A stretch of DNA of 64,000 bases, taken from contig DATKRH010000292.1 of the NCBI GenBank assembly GCA_035532295.1, positions 22,776 through 86,775 on the forward strand, written 5' to 3'. A program made the position numbers and the translations under genes. Positions 1 through 7,687 of this stretch are shown piece after piece. This stretch comes from DASUBV01 sp035532295. GTDB taxonomy: Bacteria; Actinomycetota; Actinomycetes; Streptosporangiales; Streptosporangiaceae. Under the pieces are notes generated by a model that saw only the letters and a program-made list of their open reading frames with translations, searched no databases and was not told where the DNA came from. How positions within the stretch are numbered: position 1 is the first letter of the stretch; each line of letters begins with the position of its first letter.

Positions 1-1
1 G

Positions 2-919
2 GGGGCTGCCGCCCGGCAGGCAGGTGCCGTGGCCGGCGGGGTCGGCGTGGCGATGGGCGGGGCCGGCCCGCCGCCGTCCGACCGCCCGGGCGGCACCAGG
101 GAGCTGGCCTCCCGGTCGCCGGATAGCTTCGCGGACCTGCTGCCGCCCGTCAATTACGGTCAGCCCGCGGCGCCGGGGGAGCTGCAGCCGTGGGACCAGG
201 AGCCCGGTAGCCCGCCGTTCGCCCAGCCGCCCAGCCGCTCAGCCGACCGGAGCGCCGACCGGAGCGCCGACCGGCCACGGTCGGCCCGGCGGCCGCTGGT
301 GCTGGCGGTGATCGCCACGGCCATCGCCGCCAGCGTGCTGCTGCCGGTCGCCGGGACCGTCGGCTCGCTGCTGGGCCTGATGACGCTGCGATCCGCCGAC
401 CTGACCAGCTCCTGGCTGGGACGGCGGCGCTCGCGGCAGGGCCCTCGCCCGGCCGATTCGGCGGCGATCCTCGCGTATCTCCCCTTCGCGGTCTTCCGCT
501 CGGTGCTGCGCCTGGTGCTGATGCTGCCGCTGGCGCTGCTGTTCGCCGCGGCCGCCGCCGCGATCACCTTCGTGGCGCTGCCGGGCCACCCGCTGCCCCG
601 GGCCGGCGCCTACGCGGCCGGCGCGCTGGTCGCCTGCTACGGACTCGGGCCGGGATCCAGCCGGTGCCGCCGCCCGCTGAGCAAGTTCTTCGGGGCGATC
701 ACCGACAGCCCCGCGAGCGCGGTGGTCGTGTTCATCGGGATGGCGGCGCTCGCCGTCGGCGTGCTGTCCGCGGCGTTCTCGCTGCCGCCGTTCTTCTGGC
801 CCGCCAACCACCTCAACCTGCAGCCGCACTTCACGCTGGTCCCGCACGGGCTGCTGCACCCCGGCCGGCTCAGCCTGCTCCAGCTCGCCAAGCGGTGGGG
901 GATCTGGCCGTTCGGCTAG
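2..919 (+). CDS. C-terminal part of a multi-spanning membrane protein (5' end outside window)
   Basis: The frame is open to the left edge, so the true start lies outside the window. The visible part begins with a Gly/Pro-rich and charged stretch containing a Ser-Ala-Asp-Arg repeat. Three or four hydrophobic segments follow, at roughly residues 90-120, 152-185 and 228-257 counted from the GTG at 29. No catalytic motif is visible. Tails like this (disordered linker, then several helices) occur on some actinobacterial Ser/Thr kinases, but no kinase domain is in view, so I do not assign one. The stop codon lies in the sequence CTAG, which also holds the stop of the convergent FHA gene. Confidence 0.55.
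   Translation, partial: GAAARQAGAVAGGVGVAMGGAGPPPSDRPGGTRELASRSPDSFADLLPPVNYGQPAAPGELQPWDQEPGSPPFAQPPSRSADRSADRSADRPRSARRPLVLAVIATAIAASVLLPVAGTVGSLLGLMTLRSADLTSSWLGRRRSRQGPRPADSAAILAYLPFAVFRSVLRLVLMLPLALLFAAAAAAITFVALPGHPLPRAGAYAAGALVACYGLGPGSSRCRRPLSKFFGAITDSPASAVVVFIGMAALAVGVLSAAFSLPPFFWPANHLNLQPHFTLVPHGLLHPGRLSLLQLAKRWGIWPFG
242..274 (+). repeat. 12-bp tandem repeat inside the first gene
   Basis: The unit gccgaccggagc is repeated 2.75 times in frame and encodes a Ser-Ala-Asp-Arg repeat in the disordered segment just before the first membrane helix. Confidence 0.8.
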
Positions 920-1680
920 CTGGCCTGCGCGGGGACGGCCTGGGCCGGGACAGCGGGGACCGGGATAGCTTCAGCCGGGCTGAGCTGCGCTGCCGGGCTG
1001 AGCTGGGCGGGCACAGCCTGGGCGGGCACGGCTGGCGCAACCACAGGCTGGCTTGGCACGGGCTGGCTTGGCACGGGCAGCACGCGCTCGGGGAGCGCGG
1101 GCCGCGGCATCGGCCGCACCAGGCCGAGGGCCACCACCTCGTTGGCTAGCCGGACGCGCCGGTTGAGCCCCTCGGGAATCCGGAACTTCTGGTAGAGCCG
1201 GAGCAGGTGCTGCTTGACCGCCGCCTCGGTCACGACCAGGTCCACGGCGATCTGGCGGGCCGTCGCCGGGGCCACGAACGCCTCGTCGGACAGCGCCGGC
1301 CGGCACAGCGAGGTGACCACGTCGAGTTCCCGTCTCGTCAGCTCAGGGGCGGCGGGCCGGCGCAGCTCGGCGTCGGCGCTCAGCTCCTCGCCGGCGATCC
1401 CGCCGATCCGGCAGCGGGCCGACCCGAAGGTGAGCACGTCGGCGCTGGCCAGCAGCCGCCTGGCCACCAGCCGCCCGTTGACCCGGGTTCCGTTGCGCGA
1501 TAATCCCAGATCGGTCACGTACACATACGGCCCGCGGCGGACGATCTCGGCATGCAGCATGGACACGCTGGGGTCAGCCAGCTGCACGTCGACGAACCTG
1601 CCGCGGCCGACCGTCGTCACATCCTGGAGCAGCGGAATGGTCGCCCCGCTGTCCTCGACCCGGATGTAGGGGCACTCCAT
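916..1680 (-). CDS. FHA domain protein with C-terminal helix-turn-helix region
   Basis: The 254-residue protein starts with a forkhead-associated (phosphothreonine-binding) domain at about residues 1-95. It shows the typical GRG, S-M-LHAEI and SRNGTRVNG motifs. A region at about 112-190 resembles a LuxR-type helix-turn-helix (LTRRELDVVTSL, then TEAAVKQHLLRLYQKF). The last 55 residues are a low-complexity Pro/Ala/Gln tail encoded by repeats. The chosen ATG follows a good ribosome site (GGGAGAA, about 6 bases away); the open frame continues upstream without such a site. It is probably a cytoplasmic regulator that reads Ser/Thr kinase phosphorylation. It is divergent from citrate synthase across 237 bases. 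The exact partner is unknown. Confidence 0.85.
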   Translation of the reverse strand: MECPYIRVEDSGATIPLLQDVTTVGRGRFVDVQLADPSVSMLHAEIVRRGPYVYVTDLGLSRNGTRVNGRLVARRLLASADVLTFGSARCRIGGIAGEELSADAELRRPAAPELTRRELDVVTSLCRPALSDEAFVAPATARQIAVDLVVTEAAVKQHLLRLYQKFRIPEGLNRRVRLANEVVALGLVRPMPRPALPERVLPVPSQPVPSQPVVAPAVPAQAVPAQLSPAAQLSPAEAIPVPAVPAQAVPAQAS

Positions 1681-1877
1681 GAACGTTTCTCCCGCCTGTC
1701 GCAGCAGCCACCGATATGTCACCTCTGAGTTACCCGGCCGATAGCGCGTTCTACCCTGCGCGCCGCATCTTGCTATCCCGACCTTGACATCCGGCCCTGG
1801 CTGCCGCGCGGCGCGCCTGATCCCGGCCGCCCCGTGCGTGGCGCTGGGGTGAGGCGGGCATGCCGGGAGGGACGACA

Positions 1878-1893
1878 CGGAAGTACACTTCCG
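1878..1893. promoter_or_regulatory. Inverted repeat enclosing the citrate synthase -10 box
   Basis: Seven-base arms CGGAAGT and ACTTCCG are separated by AC. The sequence TACACT at 1884-1889 fits the actinobacterial -10 pattern TAnnnT. A start near 1896 would leave a leader of about 22 bases carrying the AGGAGG site. A repressor bound here would block the polymerase. The regulator is unknown; the divergent FHA-HTH gene is one candidate. Confidence 0.5.
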
Positions 1894-1917
1894 GAGCGGG
1901 CGTCCAGGAGGAAACAT

Positions 1918-3087
1918 ATGGCGGAAAAGCCGTCGAGAGGGCTGGCCGATGTGGTGGCCGCCTCGACAGCGCTCAGTGATATCGACGGCAAGGCCGGGCG
2001 GCTGTCCTATCGCGGCTACGACATCAATCAGCTGGCCGGGGCCGCGACCTTCGAGGAGATCGCCTACCTCCTGCAGCGCGGAGCACCGCCCGGCCGCGGC
2101 GAGCTGGCCGGCTACCGCGCGGAGCTGGCCGCCGGCCGGGCGCTGGGCCCGCTGGTCACCGCCAGCGTGCCGGCGGTATCGCGGGCGCAGCACCCGATGG
2201 AGGCCCTGCGCAGCCTGGTCTCGCTGGCCAGCGCCGACGACCCGGACTCCGGATCCAATGAAAGCGAGCCGAACCAGCGCAAGGCCGCCCGGCTGACCGC
2301 CCAGCAGCCGGTCCTGGTGGCGGCCTACGAGGCGGTTCGCACGGGCAAGCCCGTGCCCGAGCCCGATCCGGGCCTCGGCGTGGCCGCTAACCTGCTGCTG
2401 CAGCTCACCGGCTATCACCCGGAGCCCCGCGCGGCGGAGATCTTCGACACCTGCCTGGTGCTGCACGCCGACCACACCATGAACGCATCGACGTTCGCCG
2501 CCCGGGTCTGCGCGGCCACCTTGTCGGACATGCACTCGGCCGTGGTCGCGGCTCTCGCCACGCTCAAGGGGCCGCTGCACGGCGGCGCGAATGAGCAGGT
2601 CATGCGCGGGCTTGAGGCCATCAGGCGTTCCGCGGGCGGCGACCCGCTAGAGGCGGTGAGCGCTCAGGTGACGGACCGCCTGCGCCGGGGCGAGAAGATC
2701 ATGGGGTTCGGGCACCGCGTGTACAAGGGCGAGGATCCGCGCGCCACTGTCCTGCGGAAGCTGTCGGCGGAACTCGCCGCGACGGTCGGCGACGATACCT
2801 TCTACCAGATGTCGCGGCGGATGGAAGAGGTCGTCGCCGCCGAGAAGGGCCTGTACCCGAACGTCGACTTCTACGCCGCCACGGTGTACCACTACCTCGG
2901 CATCCCGACCGACCTGTTCACCCCGGTCTTCTCGGTTTCCCGGATGGCCGGGTGGACGGCCCACATCATCGAGCAGCATGCCGACAACCGCCTGATCAGG
3001 CCGGACAGCGAGTACATCGGCGAGAGCAGGCTGACCTGGGTCCCGCTGGATACGCGGGACACGCGGGATACGGGGGAGACGCGGTGA
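1918..3087 (+). CDS. Citrate synthase (or 2-methylcitrate synthase)
   Basis: The 389-residue protein condenses oxaloacetate with acetyl-CoA (or propionyl-CoA) to open the TCA or methylcitrate cycle. Family motifs are clear: GPLHGGANE (catalytic His), MGFGHRVYK (second His) and YPNVDFYAA (catalytic Asp). The length fits the short bacterial class. An upstream GTG at 1834 is in frame, but ATG 1918 follows AGGAGG with about 5 bases of spacing and is preferred. The C-terminus ends in a repeat-encoded DTRDTRDTGETR tail that is not part of the fold. Sequence alone does not separate citrate from methylcitrate synthase; the neighbours icd and mdh favour the TCA role. It overlaps the next start codon by 4 bases. 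Confidence 0.9.
   Translation: MAEKPSRGLADVVAASTALSDIDGKAGRLSYRGYDINQLAGAATFEEIAYLLQRGAPPGRGELAGYRAELAAGRALGPLVTASVPAVSRAQHPMEALRSLVSLASADDPDSGSNESEPNQRKAARLTAQQPVLVAAYEAVRTGKPVPEPDPGLGVAANLLLQLTGYHPEPRAAEIFDTCLVLHADHTMNASTFAARVCAATLSDMHSAVVAALATLKGPLHGGANEQVMRGLEAIRRSAGGDPLEAVSAQVTDRLRRGEKIMGFGHRVYKGEDPRATVLRKLSAELAATVGDDTFYQMSRRMEEVVAAEKGLYPNVDFYAATVYHYLGIPTDLFTPVFSVSRMAGWTAHIIEQHADNRLIRPDSEYIGESRLTWVPLDTRDTRDTGETR
3052..3084 (+). repeat. 9-bp tandem repeat at the citrate synthase C-terminus
   Basis: Four period-9 units of the type acgcgggac run up to the stop codon and encode the charged DTR tail. Confidence 0.8.
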
Positions 3088-3458
3088 AGCATTCGGCCAA
3101 GGCGGCCGCGCGCCTGGAGAAGGAGCGCCGGGCCGCGGCGCACTCGGCGCAGGCCACCCGTAGCGAGGCCACCCGCGGCGGGGCCGCCCGTTCGCGGCTG
3201 GACCAGGTGCCCTACGGGATCGCCCTGTGCGGGGTCGGCCTGGGCCTGCTGTGGATCCGCATCGGCGAGCGGGATGTCCGTAGCGGTACGTTGGTGATTG
3301 CAGGCGTGCTGCTGGTGGCGGCCGCGGCCAGGCTAGGGCTACCGGAGAGCCGGGCGGGAATGCTCGGCTCGCGGGGACGGCTCGCTGACGTCGCGGCGTT
3401 CGCCGCCCTGGGCATCGGCCTGCTGGTCGCGGGACTGGTGTTCCCCGCTCCGGCGTGA
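3084..3458 (+). CDS. DUF3017-type small membrane protein
   Basis: The 124-residue protein has a charged, Ala/Arg-rich N-terminus of about 50 residues. Three hydrophobic segments follow (near 52-69, 74-94 and 103-122). The layout and hydrophobic pattern match DUF3017 proteins of Actinobacteria, whose function is unknown. The GTG start overlaps the citrate synthase stop, so the two are probably translationally coupled. In Streptomyces, as I recall, this gene sits next to folD and mdh. Here it is beside citrate synthase, icd and mdh, while folD lies 35 kb away. Confidence 0.7.
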   Translation: MKHSAKAAARLEKERRAAAHSAQATRSEATRGGAARSRLDQVPYGIALCGVGLGLLWIRIGERDVRSGTLVIAGVLLVAAAARLGLPESRAGMLGSRGRLADVAAFAALGIGLLVAGLVFPAPA

Positions 3459-3467
3459 CCCGCGTGA

Positions 3468-3510
3468 CCTGGCTGGCCCAGGCCGGGCCCGGTGGCGCGG
3501 GCCAGCCAGG
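3468..3510 (+). terminator. Stem-loop terminator after the citrate synthase operon
   Basis: A perfect 12-base stem (cctggctggccc with gggccagccagg) encloses a 19-base GC-rich loop, 9 bases after the DUF3017 stop. There is no T-tract, as is usual in high-GC actinomycetes. Confidence 0.6.
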
Positions 3511-3599
3511 CCGCGGGCAGGATCAGATGACGCGGGCCCCCAGCCCGGACAAGTATCCGCCATTGCAGTGGCGCAGGCGTGTGGAAGGAATGCAGCGGC

Positions 3600-4832
3600 A
3601 TGTCCAAGATCAAGGTGACCAATCCCGTCGTTGAGCTCGACGGCGACGAGATGACCAGAATCATCTGGCAGTTCATCAAGGACCAGCTGATCCTGCCCTA
3701 CCTGGATATCGACCTGAAGTACTACGACCTGTCGATCGAGAACCGGGACGCCACCGACGACCAGATCACCATCGACTCCGCGAACGCGATCAAGCAGTAC
3801 GGCGTCGGCGTGAAGTGCGCCACGATCACCCCCGACGAGGACCGGGTGGCCGAGTTCGGGCTGAAGAAGATGTGGCGCTCGCCGAACGGCACCATCCGCA
3901 ACATCCTGGGCGGCGTCGTGTTCCGCGAGCCGATCGTGATCTCGAGCATCCCGCGGTTCGTGCCCGGCTGGACCGATCCCATCATCATCGGCCGCCACGC
4001 CCATGGCGACCAGTACCGCGCCACCGACTTCGTCGTGCGCGGCCCCGGCGAGGTCCGCATCTCCTATACCCCCGACGACGCCGACGGCCAGCCCATCGAC
4101 CTGGAGGTCGCGAAGTTCCCGGGTGGCGGCGTGGCGATGGGGATGTACAACTTCGACGACTCGATCGCGGACTTCGCCCGGGCCACCATGCGCTACGCGC
4201 TGGACCGGCGCTACCCGATGTACCTGTCCACCAAGAACACCATCCTCAAGGCCTACGACGGGCGCTTCAAGGACATCTTCGCCGAGATCTTCGAGTCCGA
4301 GTTCAAGGCCGAGTACGAGGCGGCCGGGGTCATCTACGAGCACCGGCTCATCGACGACATGGTGGCTCAGGTCATCAAGGGCAACGGCGGCATCGTCTGG
4401 GCCTTGAAGAACTACGACGGGGACGTGGAGTCCGACATCATCGCGCAGGGCTTCGGCTCGCTTGGCCTGATGACCAGCGTGCTCATGACGCCGGACGGGC
4501 GGACGGTAGAGGCTGAGGCGGCGCACGGGACCGTTACCCGCCATTACCGCCAGCACCAGCAGGGCAAGCCCACCTCGACCAACCCGATCGCCTCCATCTT
4601 CGCCTGGACGCAGGGCCTGGCCCACCGAGGCAAGCTGGATGGCACCCCGGAGGTGACCGCGTTCGCACAGACGGTGGAGCGGGTCTGCGTGGACACCGTG
4701 CTGAGCGGCAAGATGACCAAGGACCTCGCGCTGCTGGTCGGTAAGGACACGCCCTTCCTGACCACCGAGCAGTTCCTGGCGGCGCTGGACGACAACCTGC
4801 GCGCCGCGGCTGCCCAGTCCTGGCAGTCCTGA
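3600..4832 (+). CDS. icd: NADP-dependent isocitrate dehydrogenase, eukaryote-like homodimeric type
   Basis: The 410-residue enzyme oxidises isocitrate to 2-oxoglutarate, CO2 and NADPH. The start KVTNPVVELDGDEMTRIIW and the motifs SPNGTIRNILGG and STKNTILKAYDG mark the homodimeric subfamily also found in eukaryotes, not the large monomeric form described in many Streptomyces. Metal-binding Asp residues lie in the HRLIDDMVAQ region, and AAHGTVTRHYR fits the cofactor-binding loop. ATG 3600 follows GGAAGGA; an in-frame GTG at 3579 lacks a ribosome site. It is followed by mdh after 50 bases, so the two are probably co-transcribed. Confidence 0.93.
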   Translation: MSKIKVTNPVVELDGDEMTRIIWQFIKDQLILPYLDIDLKYYDLSIENRDATDDQITIDSANAIKQYGVGVKCATITPDEDRVAEFGLKKMWRSPNGTIRNILGGVVFREPIVISSIPRFVPGWTDPIIIGRHAHGDQYRATDFVVRGPGEVRISYTPDDADGQPIDLEVAKFPGGGVAMGMYNFDDSIADFARATMRYALDRRYPMYLSTKNTILKAYDGRFKDIFAEIFESEFKAEYEAAGVIYEHRLIDDMVAQVIKGNGGIVWALKNYDGDVESDIIAQGFGSLGLMTSVLMTPDGRTVEAEAAHGTVTRHYRQHQQGKPTSTNPIASIFAWTQGLAHRGKLDGTPEVTAFAQTVERVCVDTVLSGKMTKDLALLVGKDTPFLTTEQFLAALDDNLRAAAAQSWQS

Positions 4833-4882
4833 CCAGCGCAGTCCTGACCAAGCTGACACACGCGAATAGGGAGATTACGGGA

Positions 4883-5839
4883 ATGGCCCGCACAGGCAAG
4901 GTATCGGTGATCGGGGCCGGGTTCTACGGCTCGACCACGGCGCAGCGGCTGGCTGAGTACGACATCTTCGATGAGGTCGTCCTGACCGACATCGTCGAGG
5001 GCAAGCCCGAGGGCCTGGCGCTCGACATGAACCAGTCTCGCCCGGTCGAGGGCTTCGAGACCAAGGTGACCGGCCAGACCACCGGCCCGGGCGGCGAGGG
5101 CTACGAGGCCATCGCGGGCTCGGGCGTCGTGGTGATCACCGCCGGCCTGCCGCGCAAGCCAGGCATGAGCCGGATGGACCTGATCGGGGTGAACGCCAAG
5201 ATCGTCCGGAGCGTCGCCGAGCAGGTGGTCAAGCACGCGCCCGAGGCGGTGCTCATCGTCGTGTCTAACCCGCTCGACGAGATGACGGCGCTGGCCGCCA
5301 AGGTGTCCGGGTTCCCAGCCAGCCAGGTCATGGGCCAGGCCGGCATGCTCGACACCGCCCGGTTCAGCTACTTCGTGGCCGAGCGCCTCGGGGTGCCGGT
5401 CGGCTCCGTGCGTACCCTGACTCTCGGCTCGCACGGCGACACGATGGTGCCGGTCCCGTCGGCCTGCACGGTCGGCGGGAAGCCGCTGGCCGACCTGCTG
5501 CCGGCGGCGGACATCGACGCCCTGGTCGAGCGGACTCGTAACGGCGGCGCGGAGATCGTCGGCCTGCTCAAGACCGGGTCGGCCTACTACGCCCCGTCGG
5601 CCGCCGCGGCCCGGATGGCCCGCGCGGTCGCGGAGGATTCCGGTGCCGTGCTGCCGGTCTGCGCCTGGATGACCGGCCAGTACGGAATCTCGGACGTCTA
5701 CCTGGGCGTCGAGGCGGAGGTCGGGTCGGCCGGCATCCGGCGGATCGTCGAGCGCGAGCTCACGCCGACCGAGCTAGCCGGGCTGCGGGCGGCGGCCGAT
5801 GCCGTCCGCGCCAAGCAGGCCGACGTGGCCAGCCTGTAA
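4883..5839 (+). CDS. mdh: Malate dehydrogenase, lactate dehydrogenase-like type
   Basis: The 318-residue NAD-dependent enzyme interconverts malate and oxaloacetate. The nucleotide-binding loop is GAGFYGS near the N-terminus. The mobile substrate loop is GLPRKPGMSRMDL, whose Arg in the substrate-discriminating position supports malate rather than lactate. SNPLDEMT and the catalytic His in LGSHGDTMVP are intact. ATG 4883 follows GGGAG. It lies downstream of icd on the same strand and together with citrate synthase forms a TCA block. Confidence 0.92.
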   Translation: MARTGKVSVIGAGFYGSTTAQRLAEYDIFDEVVLTDIVEGKPEGLALDMNQSRPVEGFETKVTGQTTGPGGEGYEAIAGSGVVVITAGLPRKPGMSRMDLIGVNAKIVRSVAEQVVKHAPEAVLIVVSNPLDEMTALAAKVSGFPASQVMGQAGMLDTARFSYFVAERLGVPVGSVRTLTLGSHGDTMVPVPSACTVGGKPLADLLPAADIDALVERTRNGGAEIVGLLKTGSAYYAPSAAAARMARAVAEDSGAVLPVCAWMTGQYGISDVYLGVEAEVGSAGIRRIVERELTPTELAGLRAAADAVRAKQADVASL

Positions 5840-5840
5840 C

Positions 5841-5890
5841 GGGGGCCAGCTGGTAACGGGGGCAGCTGGTAGCGGGGCCAGCCGGTAGCC
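5841..5890 (+). repeat. Imperfect direct repeats after mdh
   Basis: Three imperfect copies of a 16-17-base unit of the type ggggccagctggtaac follow the mdh stop. Confidence 0.6.
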
Positions 5891-5935
5891 GCCGTGCCGC
5901 TCGCATAGGGATGACCAGCCGATAAACGTGCCGCT

Positions 5936-5947
5936 AACGGGCCCGTT
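5936..5947. promoter_or_regulatory. 12-bp palindrome upstream of the LCP gene
   Basis: AACGGGCCCGTT is perfectly self-complementary and lies about 80 bases upstream of the likely -10 box of the LCP gene. It may be an operator or be incidental. Confidence 0.25.
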
Positions 5948-6026
5948 GCTATGGTGCAGGCAAAATGAGCGCCTGCACACGGCCGCGTGTTCCGACCGTC
6001 GGCCGCCTTTAGCGCAGGTCCGCACG

Positions 6027-6032
6027 TAGCAT
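6027..6032 (+). promoter_or_regulatory. Putative -10 box of the LCP gene
   Basis: TAGCAT fits TAnnnT. Transcription from about 6039 gives a 40-base leader carrying GGTGAGGGG before ATG 6079 and excludes the upstream in-frame ATG at 6031. Confidence 0.4.
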
Positions 6033-6078
6033 GGCGGGAACCTGTCGGCTGTTCCCGTGTTCGGCTGGTGAGGGGCTC

Positions 6079-7638
6079 ATGCGCATGAGGGGGAGGGGCC
6101 GCCGCGAGGCGGCGGGCGTTAGCGGACGGCCGCCTGGGCACGGCGGCCGTCCGCGGCGGTCGACGGCCTTCGTGGTCTCTGCCTGGGTCTCTTCTGTCCT
6201 CGTGGTGGTCCTGGTCGCCGGGGCGCTGGTCGGTTACGTCAAGTACCGGGAAATCTGGAACGGTATCCACCACGATGCGGTCACCGGCCTCGGCCACCGG
6301 CCGCCCAAGTACAACAACGCGCTGAACATCCTGGTCTTCGGCTCCGACAGCCGCGTCGGGCTGAGCCGGCATGAGCAGTTCGTGCTGCACGTCGGCTCGC
6401 AGGGCTGCGGCTGCTCCGACACCATCATGGTCGTCCACATCTCGCCGGGCCGCCATCAGGCGACCGTGCTGAACATCCCGCGGGACACGATGGTCCCGCA
6501 GTATGGCTGCGCGGCCGCCAGCGGCCTGCCGGGCCAGGTCAACGACCCCGCGGCGGTCGTGCAGGTCAACCAGACGCTCTCCCACGGCGGCCCGTCGTGC
6601 CTGTGGAAAACGGTCGAGCAGGTCACCGGGATCCATCTCGATCACTTCATCCAGGTGGAATTCACCGGCGTCGTGAAGGTGGTCAATGATGTCGGCGGCG
6701 TCAACGTTTGCGTCCCTGCTACCATCCACGACTCGCGTTCCGGGCTGAACATCACCGCCGGCGAGCACCACATCAACGGCCTGACCTTCCTGGAGTTCTG
6801 GCGGGCCAGGTACGCCATCGCCGACGGCACGGACCTCAAGCGGATCAACCGCGACGACCTCCTGCTGGCCGAGATGCTGCGCGGGATCCTGCACAGTGGC
6901 CTGCTGTCGGACCCCACCAAGCTGCTGCCGGTGGTCGACGACGCCGCGCGCGCGGTCTACGCGACCGACCGCGGGCTCACTCAGACCGACCTGCTGCAGA
7001 TCGCCGAGAGCTTCCGGGGCCTGACCAGCAAGGACGTCCAGTTCATCGAGGCCGCCACGCAGACCTACCCGCCGCAGCCGGCGCAGGTCGAGTTCGTCGA
7101 GCCCGCTGACCAGGCGCTGTTCTCAGCGATCGCTCACGACACGACGCTGCCGAAGAAGGCTAAGTCGAAGGGCAAGGGCAAGTCCAAGAGCTCCACCCGC
7201 CCTGGCCGCACGGTCGTGGAGACCGTCGCCCCCGCCAACGTCATGGTCGAGGTGCTGAACGGGACGACCACGCCGAGCCTGGCGGGCAACACGGCGGCGA
7301 GCCTGACGGCTCGCGGGTTCCACGTCCTGGGCGCCAGCGACGCGGCCAGTTCCTACACCGGCTCGGTGATCGAGTACCCGTCGCCGGCCGATCTCCCGCA
7401 GGCCCGGACCCTGGCGGCCCAGATCCCCGGCGCGACGCTGCAGCAGGATTCCACCGTCACCGCGGGGACCGTCGACCTCATCCTCGGCTCCAGCTTCACC
7501 GGGCTGACCACCACGCCGTCGCCCGCGGCCTCCGCCACGCCGTCCGCCACCGCCTCGGTCGGCAGCCTCGCGCAGAATTTCGGCGGCATCACCGGGAACG
7601 CGACCTGCCGGACCGACGCCAGCGCGTTCGCACCCTGA
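6079..7638 (+). CDS. LytR-CpsA-Psr (LCP) family cell-wall polymer ligase with LytR_C domain
   Basis: The protein is about 519 residues. A basic cytoplasmic N-terminus is followed by one transmembrane helix (near residues 28-50). An extracellular LCP domain comes next, with the hallmark NILVFGSDSR, then SDTIMVVHI, LNIPRDTMVPQ and FWRARYAIADGTDLKRINRDD, which hold the Asp and Arg residues that bind the lipid pyrophosphate. A Lys-rich linker leads to a LytR_C domain (VMVEVLNGTTTPSLA) and a Ser/Thr/Pro-rich tail. Family members transfer glycopolymers such as arabinogalactan or teichoic acid from lipid carriers to peptidoglycan. ATG 6079 has the better ribosome site; ATG 6031 is an alternative. 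Confidence 0.9.
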   Translation: MRMRGRGRREAAGVSGRPPGHGGRPRRSTAFVVSAWVSSVLVVVLVAGALVGYVKYREIWNGIHHDAVTGLGHRPPKYNNALNILVFGSDSRVGLSRHEQFVLHVGSQGCGCSDTIMVVHISPGRHQATVLNIPRDTMVPQYGCAAASGLPGQVNDPAAVVQVNQTLSHGGPSCLWKTVEQVTGIHLDHFIQVEFTGVVKVVNDVGGVNVCVPATIHDSRSGLNITAGEHHINGLTFLEFWRARYAIADGTDLKRINRDDLLLAEMLRGILHSGLLSDPTKLLPVVDDAARAVYATDRGLTQTDLLQIAESFRGLTSKDVQFIEAATQTYPPQPAQVEFVEPADQALFSAIAHDTTLPKKAKSKGKGKSKSSTRPGRTVVETVAPANVMVEVLNGTTTPSLAGNTAASLTARGFHVLGASDAASSYTGSVIEYPSPADLPQARTLAAQIPGATLQQDSTVTAGTVDLILGSSFTGLTTTPSPAASATPSATASVGSLAQNFGGITGNATCRTDASAFAP

Positions 7639-7687
7639 GCGCACCTGAGCCTGGCTGGCCCGGGGCAGGCCGGCGGCTGGTTTTCCG

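Noticed and set aside
3339..4859. A 506-codon minus-strand frame opposite icd
   Set aside because: It is a high-GC antisense shadow of isocitrate dehydrogenase; the composition is Val/Asp/Leu/His-rich without motifs.
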